From contig CAJNDS010000365.1 in the NCBI GenBank assembly GCA_905221605.1, positions 102,501 through 156,088 of the forward strand: a stretch of DNA of 53,588 nucleotides. The letters run 5' to 3'. This document shows, piece by piece, positions 1-10,156 of the stretch. Both the position numbers and the translations under genes were made by a program. Every line of letters starts with the position of its first letter. Position 1 is the stretch's first letter. Under the pieces are notes generated by a model, which worked only from the letters and a program-made list of their open reading frames with translations, did not search any database and was not told where the DNA came from. This DNA comes from Symbiodinium natans (lineage: Eukaryota; Sar; Dinophyceae; Suessiales; Symbiodiniaceae).

Positions 1-246
1 GCACGTTTCAGAGGTTGTTTTGTGAAAAGCATGGCAGGCGCGGTACTTTCGAGGATTCGGCGCGCCGCGTTTTTCGTGTCTGGCTATGAAGGTGGTTCGC
101 AGGCGAAAACACTGCGTATGCCGATGTTTTCGTGTTTTCGAACTGAAAAACGTGGTTTTTCAGAAAACGCCAATGTTTGTGTTTTTTTGTGTTCTTTCGG
201 TTGTGCGCGCAACTTCATGGTTGCGGCTTTTGGATTAAGGGTTTAA
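1..246. other. unassigned left edge
   Basis: GC-mixed sequence with repeated gtttttcg-type motifs. A 74-codon frame (22-246) has no recognisable domain and runs into the minisatellite that follows. I see nothing I would call a gene here. Confidence 0.5.
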
Positions 247-777
247 GGCTACAGGACTTTTGGGCTTGTTGCTTGAGGCTTGGCGGTTTCGGGTTTAAGG
301 CTACACGACTTTTGGGCTTGTTGCTTGAGGCATGGGAGTTTCGGGTTTCAGGGTAAAGGACTTTTGGGCTTGCCCTTGAGGCTTGGGGGTTTAGGTCTTA
401 AGTTGAAGGGTTTAGGGCTTAAGGCTACACGACTTTCGTGCTTGTTGCTTCAGGCTTTGGGGTTTCGGGCTTAAGGGTAGAGGACCTTTGGGCTTGCCTT
501 GGAGCCTTTGGGGTTTAGGGTTTAAGGGTTAAGGGTTTCAGGCTACACGAGTTTCGGGCTTGTTGCCTCAGGCTTTAGGGTTTGGGGTTTTAAGGGTAGA
601 GGACTTTTGGCCTTGCCCTGGAGGCTTTGGGGTTTAGGGTTCAAGGGTTAAGGGTTTAAGGCTACACGAGTTTTGGGCTTGTTGCTTCAGGCTTTACGGT
701 TTCGGGTTTAAGGGTAGAGGACTTTTGGCCTTGCCCTGGAGGCTTTGGGATTAGGGTTTAAGGGTTTTGAGTTTAAG
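247..777. repeat. 119-123 bp minisatellite, about 4 copies
   Basis: Units begin with aggctacacgacttttgggc at 298, 421, 540 and 659, with a partial unit at 247. Spacing is 123, 119 and 119 bp. Each unit contains a degenerate telomere-like stretch (ggtttagggtttaagggtt), so this block looks like a decayed higher-order derivative of the telomeric repeats seen further right. Confidence 0.8.
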
Positions 778-1089
778 GGTGCACGACTTTTCTGCTTTCG
801 GGTTTCTCGTCCGTCGTGTCACAAGCTGGCCAAGTAATGCCCCGTGGAGGACAACAAATCGCCAGAGCACTCCCACCTCCATTGAAAAGATCTGGCGTAT
901 TTCCAAATGTCGGGATTCGGCACTCCTTTGGAGTGACTGCGCAAGGTGTACGGTATAGCTTTCTTCAAGATACTAGGCCGTTTTCAGGCTTTATGGTTTA
1001 GGGCTTAGGACCAAGATCAGACTGTCTTCCGAGGAATAACATAGAAGCAGCCGCCTCTGCGAGAAGGGCGTCTCAAGATCTCGCACTCA

Positions 1090-1640
1090 CTGGCAACACG
1101 GACGTAATCATCGTGCGGGCATGGATGCTCTGGCCATTCGCAGGCACTGGTAACACGGACGTAATCATCGTGCGGGCATCGATGCTCTGGCCATTCGCAC
1201 GCACTGGCAACACGGACGTAATCATCGTGCGGGCATGGATGCTCTGGCCATTCGCAGGCACTGGTAACACGGACGTAATCATCGTGCGGGCATGGATGCT
1301 CTGGCCATTCGCACGCACTGGTAACACGGACGTAATCATCGTGCGGGCATGGATGCTCTGGCCATTCGCAGGCACTGGTAACACGGACGTAATCATCGTG
1401 CGGGCATGGATGCTCTGGCCATTCGCGCGCACTGGTAACACGGACGTAATCATCGTGCGGGCATGGATGCTCTGGCCATTCGCAGGCACTGGTAACACGG
1501 ACGTAATCATCGTGCGGGCATGGATGCTCTGGCCATTCGCGCGCACTGGTAACACGGACGTAATCATCGTGCGGGCATGGATGCTCTGGCCATTCGCACG
1601 CACTGGTAACACGGACGTAATCATCGTGCGGGCATGGCAC
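1090..1640. repeat. 57-bp minisatellite, about 10 copies, with 114-bp dimer pattern
   Basis: The unit contains aacacggacgtaatcatcgt and repeats every 57 bp with almost no divergence. The junction alternates between cgcaggcact and cgcacgcact/cgcgcgcact, giving a 114-bp higher-order dimer that breaks only at the last copies. Because 57 is a multiple of 3, frames stay open on both strands (1017-1709 minus, 1073-1624 minus, 1113-1643 plus). That is a periodicity effect and not evidence of a protein. Confidence 0.92.
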
Positions 1641-2990
1641 TGACAACACCAACCAACCCCTCCAACTGTGCAAAACGCACGACGGTAATTGACCCGTCGG
1701 CTTATTCATGCGTCACTCGAAATGAAATGGCTGCGACCATGGCGACATGCTACCCTAACCAAACTACAGCACTGCTAGAGGTAGTTTGCGTCATCCTGCG
1801 AGGAGGTTTGAGCTGTCTGCTTGTTGTGTCGCAACGAGTCTCTTGTAGCCGCATGTAGCCCGCACCAGTTGTGCTTGGCAAGCAGTAGAGTACCCCGCCT
1901 ACATAACTTTCGTGCCACTGCTGGCTTCCTTGCTGCCATGCCCAGTCTCCTGCCCTCTAGCGGCGGCCCCGCCTGTCCCCGGTGTGGGGCCGCCCTGACA
2001 GAGCTGTGGGCTGCCCGGCTTCAGGAAGCCTGCCCCTTATCTTCTGACTTCAGCACGACCGTCCCTAGTAGCGTTCTCTTGCAGGAGTACCGGTGGGCAT
2101 CTTTTACTTGACGCAAGCACCGTCGGAGCTGGCCACTCGTTTTTTTATTTTGCTTGCTGCCGCCGACTCCAAGACGAAGAAACGGGGTACATGCTCGTAG
2201 AACCGGACACATTCATTACCTTGAACGAGGTCGCCGCGCGGCTGCCAAAAAAAAAAGACTGTTTCCGTCGCGACAGGGGTTTGCGTGTGCTTCTGTTGGT
2301 AGTTGGCCAGATGTTCTAGGCTCATGATGCATCTTCATGTCTTGCGTCTGTTGAGCATGTGTTTCGCGTGTATTTCAAGAGGCTTCGACATGTATTAAAC
2401 ATGTCTCAGTATAAGCTACTACAATCAGGATCGCCGAACCACGACATTCATGGCTCGGTTCTTTCGGGTCTTGGTAGGACTGGTCCTGAAACTTTCCCCA
2501 AATTGCTCCTGAGATCTGCTCGTCCGCATCTGAGCAGTTTGGCAACTGCTCAGCTTTCTCTTTCTTTCCCTTCTGCGCTTTCATCAAAAAAAACATCACT
2601 GTCTGTGTGGGAGCATGGCTGTATCACATAACCATCATGTGCGCGTGCTCATTCACAGGCAGATTGTATCTAGCTTGCTTTGCTTCTGTTCCTCGTCCCA
2701 GACCTCAGGGAAGTTCAGGGCTCGTGCAGGGTTGTGGAAGGACCGTCACTACTAGGGCGCCCTACAACACCGGCAGACTTCCCTGCGGCCTGTGCTCGCG
2801 GTGCAAGTCGCAGCGGCGACGAGGTTGGGGTTGGTGGGCGGGTTTCTTTCGTGTGCGTTTGACATCCCGACAGGCCAGCCGCAGAAGTCTGACCGCTGCG
2901 ATGCTCCGATGGCAAGAATTCGGCCAATGGCTCTCTTGCGGAATGCACAGCTAGCGGGGGCCAGGGCTAGGGCCAAGGCCAACCCCTAAG
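1641..2990. other. unique GC-rich stretch, no confident gene
   Basis: Contains short open frames, e.g. 1821-2111 plus with a CPRCGAAL zinc-ribbon-like string, and 2607-2954 plus with a CGLCSRC string. Neither frame has flanking signals that let me define a gene. There is an A10 tract near 2248. No telomere arrays occur here. Confidence 0.4.
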
Positions 2991-3102
2991 CGAAGGCCGA
3001 GGCAAAGGCCAAGGCCCGATTTTTTCAAAACCTCCGAAGGAGGCGCAGGGATGAGGAGGAGGACGAAGACCATCACGACCCGGATGCCAGGGGCTCCGGG
3101 GA
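2991..3102 (+). CDS. candidate exon, basic then acidic tail
   Basis: Preceded by cccctaag and followed by GTGAGT, a full-consensus 5' splice site. The open frame starts with Lys/Ala-rich residues, then RRRRRDEEEDED, then HHDPDARGSG. If the donor is not used the frame stops at TGA 3104-3106. The charged composition resembles a nuclear-protein tail, but no family is recognisable. Confidence 0.35.
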
Positions 3103-3640
3103 GTGAGTGAATTCTTGTTTGTGTTCTTTGCTATCTACATAACACATTGTCGCTTTTTTTACATATACATAAATACACACATATCTATGTACGTCCTCCT
3201 TCGTCCTCACATTTTTTATAAGGCTGCCTTCAGTGGGGCCATTTAATAGTGTGTTGGCGCCATCTTGATCTCCTTTTATATTTACATGTATGCTTCCCAT
3301 GATATTATATTGCGTTCTCTTCACACTATAATATTATAAGGGAGTGAGTGAGCCTGGTTAATAGTATTATGGTGTTAAGGATGAGATTGATGGTGTATGA
3401 ACGGAAAAGTAAAGGTCAACCGCTCGTTCCCCCAAAGACCCGTTCAATAATACCAGTATATTAGGGGCAAGGGACGCGCGCCGTAATTATAATATTAATA
3501 TTGGGGTTTTTTGGGCGGTCACCAGATTCACCTTTCGGACGTACCATTCATCTCTCTTACTTCTGTTACCCATCACACCTTGAGACCCTGTAAACGCCTG
3601 GTTTGGATAACGCTCGGGGCCTCAAGGCGCATGGTTTGGG
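3103..3640. other. AT-rich spacer
   Basis: Markedly lower GC than the surroundings, with runs such as atataatattaata and T-rich stretches. gggagtgagtga occurs twice (about 3099 and 3340). No gene or telomere array is visible. Confidence 0.6.
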
Positions 3641-3853
3641 CTATCTTATAAGGTTCAGGGTAAGGGTTTAGGGTTTGGGGTTTAGCGTGTAGGGTTTGGG
3701 GCTTAGGGTTAGGTTTAGAGTTTAGGGTTTAGGGTTGCGGGTTTTGGATTTTGGGTTTTGGTTTGAGGCGGGGTATCCTAAAGGGTGCTTACGGGTTGAA
3801 GTGCAAACTCTGGTGTTTAGGGCTTAGGGTTTAGGGGCCCGCCCCCCCCGGAG

Positions 3854-4920
3854 ATCCGAGACCATAAGCCCCGCAAGAAGCTAGTGTCTTGGACTTGCAT
3901 TCAGGAAGAGGAGCCGGAGGACTGCTGCCCAGGGCTCATGACGACTTCACTGGTTTAGGGTTTAGGGTTGAGGGTTGAGGGTTTAGGGTTGAAGGTTTAG
4001 GGTTTAGGGTTTAGGGTTTACGGGTTTCTAAGGGGCTTCTTCGGTGCTCCGCATTCGCACAATCGGGTTGTCAGGCTGAGCTGAAACTTGCCACACCTCC
4101 CTGCCTCCAAAGGGTTTTAGGGTTTAGGGTTTAGGGTTTCTGCCTCCAAACTCCCTACGCAAAAGGGAACGTCGTATAGTTCACATGCCGCGTCGCGGCG
4201 CTGCCTCTGCAGTGGTACCTTGGTGCTGTTTTTAAACGTTTAAGGGCTTTAGGGTTTAGTCTTAGGGTTTGTTGAGGGTTAAGGGAAAGATTTTCGCAGA
4301 AATTCTAAGATTCTAAGGCTAATCCAGTCGGAGTCAGAACCCAAAGCCCGAAGCCCGAGGACCCCCTCCGACCCTAGGGACCTCTGAACCCTAAACCAAA
4401 CCCTAAACCCGAAACCCTAAGCCCTAAGCCCTAAACCCTAAACCCTAAACCCTAAACCCTAAACCGTAAACCCTAAACCCTAAACCCTAAACCCTAAACC
4501 CTAAACCCTAAACCCTAAACCCTGCCGACCTGTGACCGCAGGACTTTGCCAGGGATGACCTGGACAGCCTCACCATGGACATTGTCGACTTTGTGCTGCC
4601 ACCACCAGTCTCCGAGCTGTTTTGGGGTTTAGGGTTTAGGGTTTAGGGTTTAGTTTAGGGCTTAGGGCTTAGGGTTTAGGGTCTAGGGTTTAGGGTTTAG
4701 GGTTTAGGGTGCGGGTTTGGCCTAGTAGCCTGGCCCAGCAACCCTCCATTACCCAGCGGATGTAGGCGGGAGAGAGGGATTGGGCCCTTGCAATGCGAGA
4801 GCAAGGCGATCCCCGTGGACGAGAAGTTGACTCAAGTGGACACGCCCGTCCCAAATGTGAGCGGCTTGATTACACTTGCCGGATGGGGCTACTCCAATGA
4901 ATCCTCGGTACAGTCACTAG
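3854..4920 (+). CDS. S1 (trypsin-like) peptidase-like gene segment, 4 exons
   Basis: Proposed exons are 3854-3952, 4075-4113, 4542-4618 and 4739-4920, all AG-preceded and phase-compatible. Exon 3 encodes MDIVDFVLPPPVSE, resembling the S1 segment around the catalytic Asp (DIALLKL...PV). Exon 4 encodes NVSGLITLAGWGYSNESS, resembling the conserved strand before the specificity pocket (vaGWG). The His (TAAHC) and Ser (GDSGGP) exons were not found, so this is a partial model or a decayed gene. Exon 1 ends at CTG|GTTTAGGG, exon 2 at AGG|GTTTTAGGG, and exon 3 at a GT 8 bases before the next array. Exon 4 ends at a GACCC element (4921-5034). Family match is by motif only. Confidence 0.45.
4101..4150. 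repeat. telomeric array flanked by 11-bp direct repeats
   Basis: ctgcctccaaa occurs at 4101-4111 and again at 4140-4150, on either side of a 28-nt TTTAGGG-type array. This is the structure expected if the array was inserted with duplication of its target. Confidence 0.8.
4382..4524. repeat. CCCTAAA array
   Basis: About 18 near-perfect heptamers. They end 17 nt before the acceptor AG of the 4542 exon. Confidence 0.95.
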
Positions 4921-5034
4921 GACCCAGAGTAGGCCCTTGTTCCCTTGTTTTTTAGAGTTTATGTTCCCTCACTCATAAGCGCCTTTAAACCAAAACGGGC
5001 ACCCTTTCTATTCCGAGGTTTCGCTTGGGTCTAG
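4921..5034 (+). mobile_element. GACCC-family introner-like element, copy 1
   Basis: Starts gacccagagtaggccc after ctag and ends cttgggtctag. The two ends are imperfect inverted repeats (CTAGGACCCA against CTAGACCCAA). Excision as a GA-AG intron of 114 nt would leave a single CTAG. GA-AG introns are described for dinoflagellates; their use here is inference. Confidence 0.55.
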
Positions 5035-5520
5035 GTCATAGCTGGTTCGCAGGGAGAGTTGCCATAGTGCCTTGAAACAGGCAAACTACCAGACCCCAAA
5101 ACTAGGGCAACCCACATGTCTCTAACATAATAGTACGCATCTGTGTGTATAATTTGTTTATATATATATATATATATGTATATATACACTAGGACCGGGA
5201 GTAGGCCCTTTTTTCCTTTTTTTAGGGTTGGGGTTTCCTTATAGCCCCCTTAAACCCAAAAAGGGCACGCTGTTTATTCCTAGGTTAGTCCCGGGTCGAG
5301 TATATGAAGCAGGCTTTATATATCTGTTTTTGGTGAGTGTATAGAAGGTTCCCTTTTAATGTTGGTGAGTGTATGTATTGGGTGTCCTTTTGGGGGTACA
5401 AGAAATATATACCCTACTTCATATATGCACACATATGAAGATTTGTTTATATGTATGCGCAAAGGCAGGTTATTCCAGGTAAGCCCGAACCCTAAACCCT
5501 AATCCCTCAACCCTAATTAG
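5035..5520. other. spacer with (TA)n tract and second GACCC copy
   Basis: Contains a (TA)n run at 5158-5186, a second GACCC element at 5193-5300 (gaccgggagtaggccc ... gggtcgag) and AT-rich sequence with two atgtat/atatgaag motifs. No exon is clear until 5521. Confidence 0.6.
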
Positions 5521-5612
5521 CAATCAAAGGCGAGGATGCGCCGACGTGGTCAAGCAACGCCCGGCTGCCCCAGCTGCGCATCCGCACCTTTCGTCGCCAG
5601 GCTCAGCTTGGA
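5521..5612 (+). CDS. candidate exon
   Basis: Bounded by ccctaattag and GTTTGT. All three frames are open. The most protein-like starts IKGEDAPTWSSNARLPQLRI. It lies between two CCCTAAA arrays, so its right flank does not follow the usual polarity. Confidence 0.35.
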
Positions 5613-5761
5613 GTTTGTATCCTAAACCCTAAACCCTAAACCCTAAACCCTAAACCCTAAACCCTACACCCTACACCCTACACCCTACACCCTAAACCCT
5701 AAACCCTAAACCTGAAGCCCAAACCGGTGCTAAGCGAACCCTGTCATGTCTGCTGACGCAG

Positions 5762-5825
5762 CCATAGATTCCGTTGGGTGCCCTATCGCTGGCACCTTCG
5801 GGATACCCTATGAAACCCCTGCTGG
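5762..5825 (+). CDS. candidate exon
   Basis: Follows a CCCTAAA array (5622-5710) and acceptor gctgacgcag, and ends at GTAGGC. The frame IDSVGCPIAGTFGIPYETPA is open to the donor and stops just after it. No family recognised. Confidence 0.4.
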
Positions 5826-6120
5826 GTAGGCCTTCGGAATAGGTCAGGGTTTAGGGTTTAGGGTTTAGGGTTTAGGGTTTGTCGATCTTCCCTCAAATTG
5901 GGGTTAAGAGGATCATATTCAGGAGTATTCTTTCTGAAGGTCTCAAGGGCCCATCATAGCCTGTATCCAAAACCTAAATGTTCAGGGTTTTGGGTATAAG
6001 GTTTAGGGTTTAAGGTACCCCATGATCGTCCCTACTAGGGACTGTTAGTATACGGGGGAACATCCCAACCTAAACCCTACAAGCCTGCACCCAGGAATGT
6101 CTCCGTATCTCTCTCCGCAG

Positions 6121-7413
6121 CGACCCGGCCGCAACAAGTAGAATTGTGTGCTGCCAAAAGTTCTGCACGCATCGACCTACCAAGCATTTCGAGGGCTCAA
6201 CTTTCCGAAACCTTTCTCTGGCTTGGTAGGTTTTAGGGTTTAGGGTTTAGGGTTTAGGGTTTAGGTTTTAGCTGTTAGGGTTTAGCTTCTCACGAGTTCT
6301 GCGGCAGGATGTCGCCAAAGACGCCTGAGAAGCATCGCCGGCGCACTTCCCGGGCTCCTTGGCACTTACCGAGCGCCGTCCGAAAGGCTTTACAGCCCAG
6401 GGCCCCCCCCCTAGCGCTGGAAACCCTAAGCTCTAATAATAAAGGGGTCGGAAGAATTGCTACTAGTATTCCCTTAGGGTCCCTTCACAAACATACTAGA
6501 ACAAGCCCCAAAACCCTATTCAAATTATTCCGGCTCCTATATTACGTGCGAACTTTCGGTAGAGTAGCACGTGCTCCCTGATTGCATTAGCAGGTAGAAC
6601 CCAGCAAGCTTCAGGTGTTTGTAGACCCAGATAATTAAGCCTTCACTCTACGCCCCCAGATCCCTGAACCCCCAAACCCTATGCCCCCTAAACCCTAAAC
6701 CCTAAACCCTAAACCCTAAACCCTAAACCCTAAACCCTAAACCCTAAACCCTAAACCCTAAACCCTAAACCCTAAACCCTAAACCCCCCATATGCCCCCT
6801 AAACCCTAAACCCTCAACCATACATCAGCATCCAAACCCCTCCTCGTGACCAGCACTGCCCAAGGCCCTCGATGACACAGCCATGACGCGGCCTGACTGA
6901 TCAGGGTTGGGTCTCTGATATCGTAAACCCCCATAGAAGCCCTAAGAACCCTAAACCCTAAACCCTAAATCCTAAACCCTAAACCCTAAACCCTAAACCC
7001 CTAACCCTACACCCTTGCCAGTGCCCGTGGGAACGGAGGCCGATCACGCGAGCGCAGCTGCGCGAGGGAGCCACCGGGGTGGAGGCCGAGCTACCCAGGC
7101 TTGTTTATTTTTTGGTGTAGGGTTTAGGGCTTAGGGCTTAGGGTTTAGGGTTTAGGACTTAGGGCTTAGGGTTTAGGGTTTAGGGTTTAGGGGGCTTAGG
7201 GGTTCAGGGTTTAGGGTTTAGAGGGTAGACGCGGTTTTAGGTGCAGGGTTTAGGCTGTAAGGTTTAAGTATTCAGGGCTCCGGTTACAGGAGGGCTTTCA
7301 ACTTTCGTGATTTTTAGGGATGGTTTTGAAAAATGCCTTACATCATGACCTTGGCGCAGGATGTCCTCAACCGCGTGAGGTACGATCTTCTGGCTGCCCG
7401 GCTGTTGCTATAG
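6121..7413 (+). CDS. multi-exon gene segment ending in TAG
   Basis: Proposed exons are 6121-6229, 6308-6401, 7022-7114 and 7360-7413, joinable in one frame. Acceptors are ctctccgcag, tctgcggcag, cccttgccag and ttggcgcag. Donors are GTTTTAGGG, GC (non-canonical, weakest step) and GTGTAGGG. Peptide samples are VELCAAKSSARIDLPSISRA (exon 1), ITRAQLREGATGVEAELPRL (exon 3) and DVLNRVRYDLLAARLLL followed by TAG. The third exon sits between CCCTAAA (6951-7007) and TTTAGGG (7117-7210) arrays. No family recognised. Confidence 0.45.
6665..6790. repeat. CCCTAAA array
   Basis: About 16 perfect heptamers, flanked by ccccctaaa and ccccatatgccccc variants. Confidence 0.95.
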
Positions 7414-8127
7414 CCGGGGAAGAGGCCTCAAGAATACAACATGCGGCCACCGCCGAATTTCATGGCAAACCGCTCTTAATCCTAAGCCCCCTGGATACGC
7501 GTAATACATGAACCTGGACCCAGAGTAGATCCTTCTTCCCCTTTTCTGGGGGGTTTAGGTTCCTATCACCCCCTTTGAGGCCAAGAAAGGGCACCTTTTT
7601 TTCCTGGGTTACTCTTGGGTCTAGATATCATAGGGTTCATGTTGTGGGGGTCCGGGTCGGGGTAACCAGCGGGGGGTTATATTGTCCATCGGTTCATGCT
7701 TGAGAAAACAAATTGAGCCACCTTCAGGGATGACCTAGACCCAAAGCCCCAAAACCTAGTTCGGCCGCCTGGCCCCTGACGCCCTGCCCCCCCTCGCTGG
7801 CTCCCCGCCCCCCCTCCGCCCGCCCTGGCCCCCCACGTCCTGCAACCCTTCCTGAAACTGCCTCCCGACCCCCCAATTCCTTCGAGTCTCGGACCCAACG
7901 AACGTCATGAAACTGAATAAGTTTTTAGAAGTGGACTGTTGTCTGAGTTTAAACCTAAACCCTAAAAGGAATAGGTTTGGGCGGCTTTGCCGCCTTGGAC
8001 GGCGTGGGGTGGGAGAAAAGTGTTAGATGGCCCTCCACAATCGGGCCAAAGCTGCTCTTCGCACCTCACGAAGCTTTCGAGCTTGTTCCGAAACCTAACC
8101 TTCACAGCACCTACGCCCTCTCACAGC
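7414..8127. other. spacer containing third GACCC copy
   Basis: Element copy at 7517-7624 (gacccagagtagat ... cttgggtctag). The remainder is C-rich (7780-7880) with no supported exon. A 73-codon minus-strand frame at 7677-7898 is a composition effect. Confidence 0.55.
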
Positions 8128-8180
8128 AAACCCTAAACCCTAAACCCTAAGCCCTACACCCTAAACCCTAAACCCCCCAG

Positions 8181-8297
8181 GAGTGCACGGAGGCCGCTAG
8201 CTTCACAGTGCTTGTGGAGAATTCGGAGCTGCCGGATCTCTGTCGGCATCACCTACTACGTGGGGAATGCAGGCTGGGGGGCGGCGCAGCGTTTCGG
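8181..8297 (+). CDS. candidate exon between inverted telomeric arrays
   Basis: CCCTAAA array, aaccccccag, 39 codons (ECTEAASFTVLVENSELPDL...), then CGG|GTTTAGGG and a 12-copy array. A second frame (VGITYYVGNAGWGAAQRF) is also open, so the frame is unsettled. It is a textbook example of the island structure. Confidence 0.5.
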
Positions 8298-8383
8298 GTT
8301 TAGGGTTTAGGGTTTAGGGTTTAGGGTTTAGGGTTTAGGGTTTAGGGTTTAGGGTTTAGGGTTTAGGGTTTAGGGTTTAGGGC
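8298..8383. repeat. TTTAGGG array, about 12 copies
   Basis: Perfect heptamers starting at the proposed donor GT itself. Confidence 0.95.
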
Positions 8384-8385
8384 TT

Positions 8386-9440
8386 CTAGAGAATCAATCA
8401 TCGCGAAATGGATCCGCCAAAAAGGGCACCCCCTATTTTCGGAAACCCCCAAAACTACGTCAGAGCTCAGAAAAGGTGGCTTTGGGGCATGCTTGGGGTG
8501 TTAGACATGCCCTTGCCGGACTTTTGAGTGGTTCGGGCTCCCCCTTTTTGCGTTGTCTCCGCCTGCTGTGGCCTCGTTCGCGCGAAGTTGGTGAACGACT
8601 TTCAGCCCCAAAGCCCCTCCCCCCCAAAAGAAATAGTTTGGGGTTTAGGGTTTCCCTAAACCATGCCATGCCCCAATGACGACCAACAAAAAATTGCGTC
8701 AGGTATGGCCAGCACTGCCCCGCGCCTCAGACAGTGCGGTCGCAGATCATAGTCCCGAACACGGTAGAAAGCTGGGAACCTTATAACGGGGTTTCCCATA
8801 TGAGAGATACACTTGTTTGTGGTTCCTATACTATAGTAAGGACGACAATATATTGGAGCTGCAAGTAGGGGCGTTCTAATTTCGGGAAATGCCCAAGGGT
8901 GCACGGTGATCCTTTCGATATGTTACGTGCTCATCTTGGGTTTAGGGTTTATAGGGTTGAAGAATCTGCTATTGTTTTCGTGCGCACCACTTCCGTCGAG
9001 CCTGGCATGCTTGCAGAGCAATTCCAATTGGCAACTTGCATCAAGCGTTTGCGCCAGCTTGATTGATCTCTGCTGTGCAAACGGTCATCCGTTTAAGTAT
9101 CAAGTGTCCACGACGAGCCAGAGAAGTAGCCAGCAATGCAGTCAATACAGTCTGGCTCAGGAAATTACAAGATTGCACTTAAGTTTACAAAAAACCTATG
9201 ATGGCAACTTAATCTAAGTTCCCTAGCAAGCGCCCTGCAGTCTGTTGAAAAGGGTATAACCCCCATATATGTGTGTGTATATATATATGTAATATGTATA
9301 CATATCTATATATACATGATATATCTATGCAGATATATAGTCCCCATATACCTAAGTGGCCCCTAAGAACCCCTAAAGAACCCCGAAGGTCCCTCATTAT
9401 GATAAGGGTCCCTCCTGTAGTCCCTTGACTGTTGCCAACC
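8386..9440. other. spacer, low repeat content
   Basis: Includes a head-to-head gggtttagggtttccctaaacc at about 8640, and AT-rich dinucleotide stretches at 9265-9330. A 103-codon plus frame (8906-9217) has no domain. No supported exon. Confidence 0.5.
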
Positions 9441-9653
9441 TGGCCCTAAACCCTAAACCCTAGAACCTAAACCCTAAACCCTAAACCCTAAACCCTAAAC
9501 CCTAGGGAGTGCTTTAAAAAACAAAACTAACCCTGAACCCTAAACCCTGAACCCTAAACCCTAAACCCAAACCCTAAACCCCAAACCCTAAACCCTAAAC
9601 CCTAAACCCGAAATCCTAAATCCTAAACCCTATACACCCAAACCTTTGCCAAG

Positions 9654-9791
9654 GTCGCTATCAACATGTTACGCCCGTGCGGTGGCTGTCCGGGTCCTCT
9701 CCGCCTTCCAGCAGCAGCGGAAGCCATGTGGCCTACGTGGAGGCCTCTCGACATGACTTGGTTTTCTGGATGCTTGTTCAGGAACTTCAGG
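9654..9791 (+). CDS. candidate exon, 46 codons
   Basis: Acceptor cctttgccaag, donor G|GTTTGGGG. The best frame contains SGSHVAYVEASRHDLVFWML and then VQELQ, typical of a folded protein. Preceded by CCCTAAA variants and followed by TTTAGGG variants. It is not phase-compatible with the next exon, so at least one exon or boundary between them is missed. Confidence 0.5.
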
Positions 9792-9924
9792 GTTTGGGGT
9801 TTGAGGTTTAGGGTTTAGGGCTTAGGGCTTGGGGTTTAGGGTTAGCAAGAGCCCAGTCTTTCGTGGCACGACATTCTTGTTATATACTGAGTTCTCTGGT
9901 GGCTCTGGCCACTCACCAGGCTAA

Positions 9925-10148
9925 CCCTAAACCCTAAACCCTAAACCCTAACCCTAAACCCTAAACCCTAAACCCTAAACCCTAAACCCTAAACCCTAAA
10001 CCCTAAACCCTAAACCCTAAACCCTAAACCCTAAACCCTAAACCCTAAACCTAACCCTAAACCCTAAACCCTAAACCCTAAACCCTAAACCCTAAACCCT
10101 AAACCCTAAACCCTAAACCCTAAACCCTAAACCCTAAACCCTAAACCC
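9925..10148. repeat. CCCTAAA array, about 31 copies
   Basis: One of the longest arrays in the window, with two single-unit ctaaccctaaa deviations. It ends 8 nt before the 10157 exon. Confidence 0.97.
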
Positions 10149-10156
10149 TTGGCCAG

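Noticed and set aside
1073-1640. CRISPR array
   Set aside because: The units are directly adjacent with no variable spacers.
1017-1709. Long repetitive frames on both strands (CPHDDYVRVTSACEWPEHP-type repeats)
   Set aside because: Openness in three frames follows from a 57-bp unit without stops; no start context, splice context or domain.
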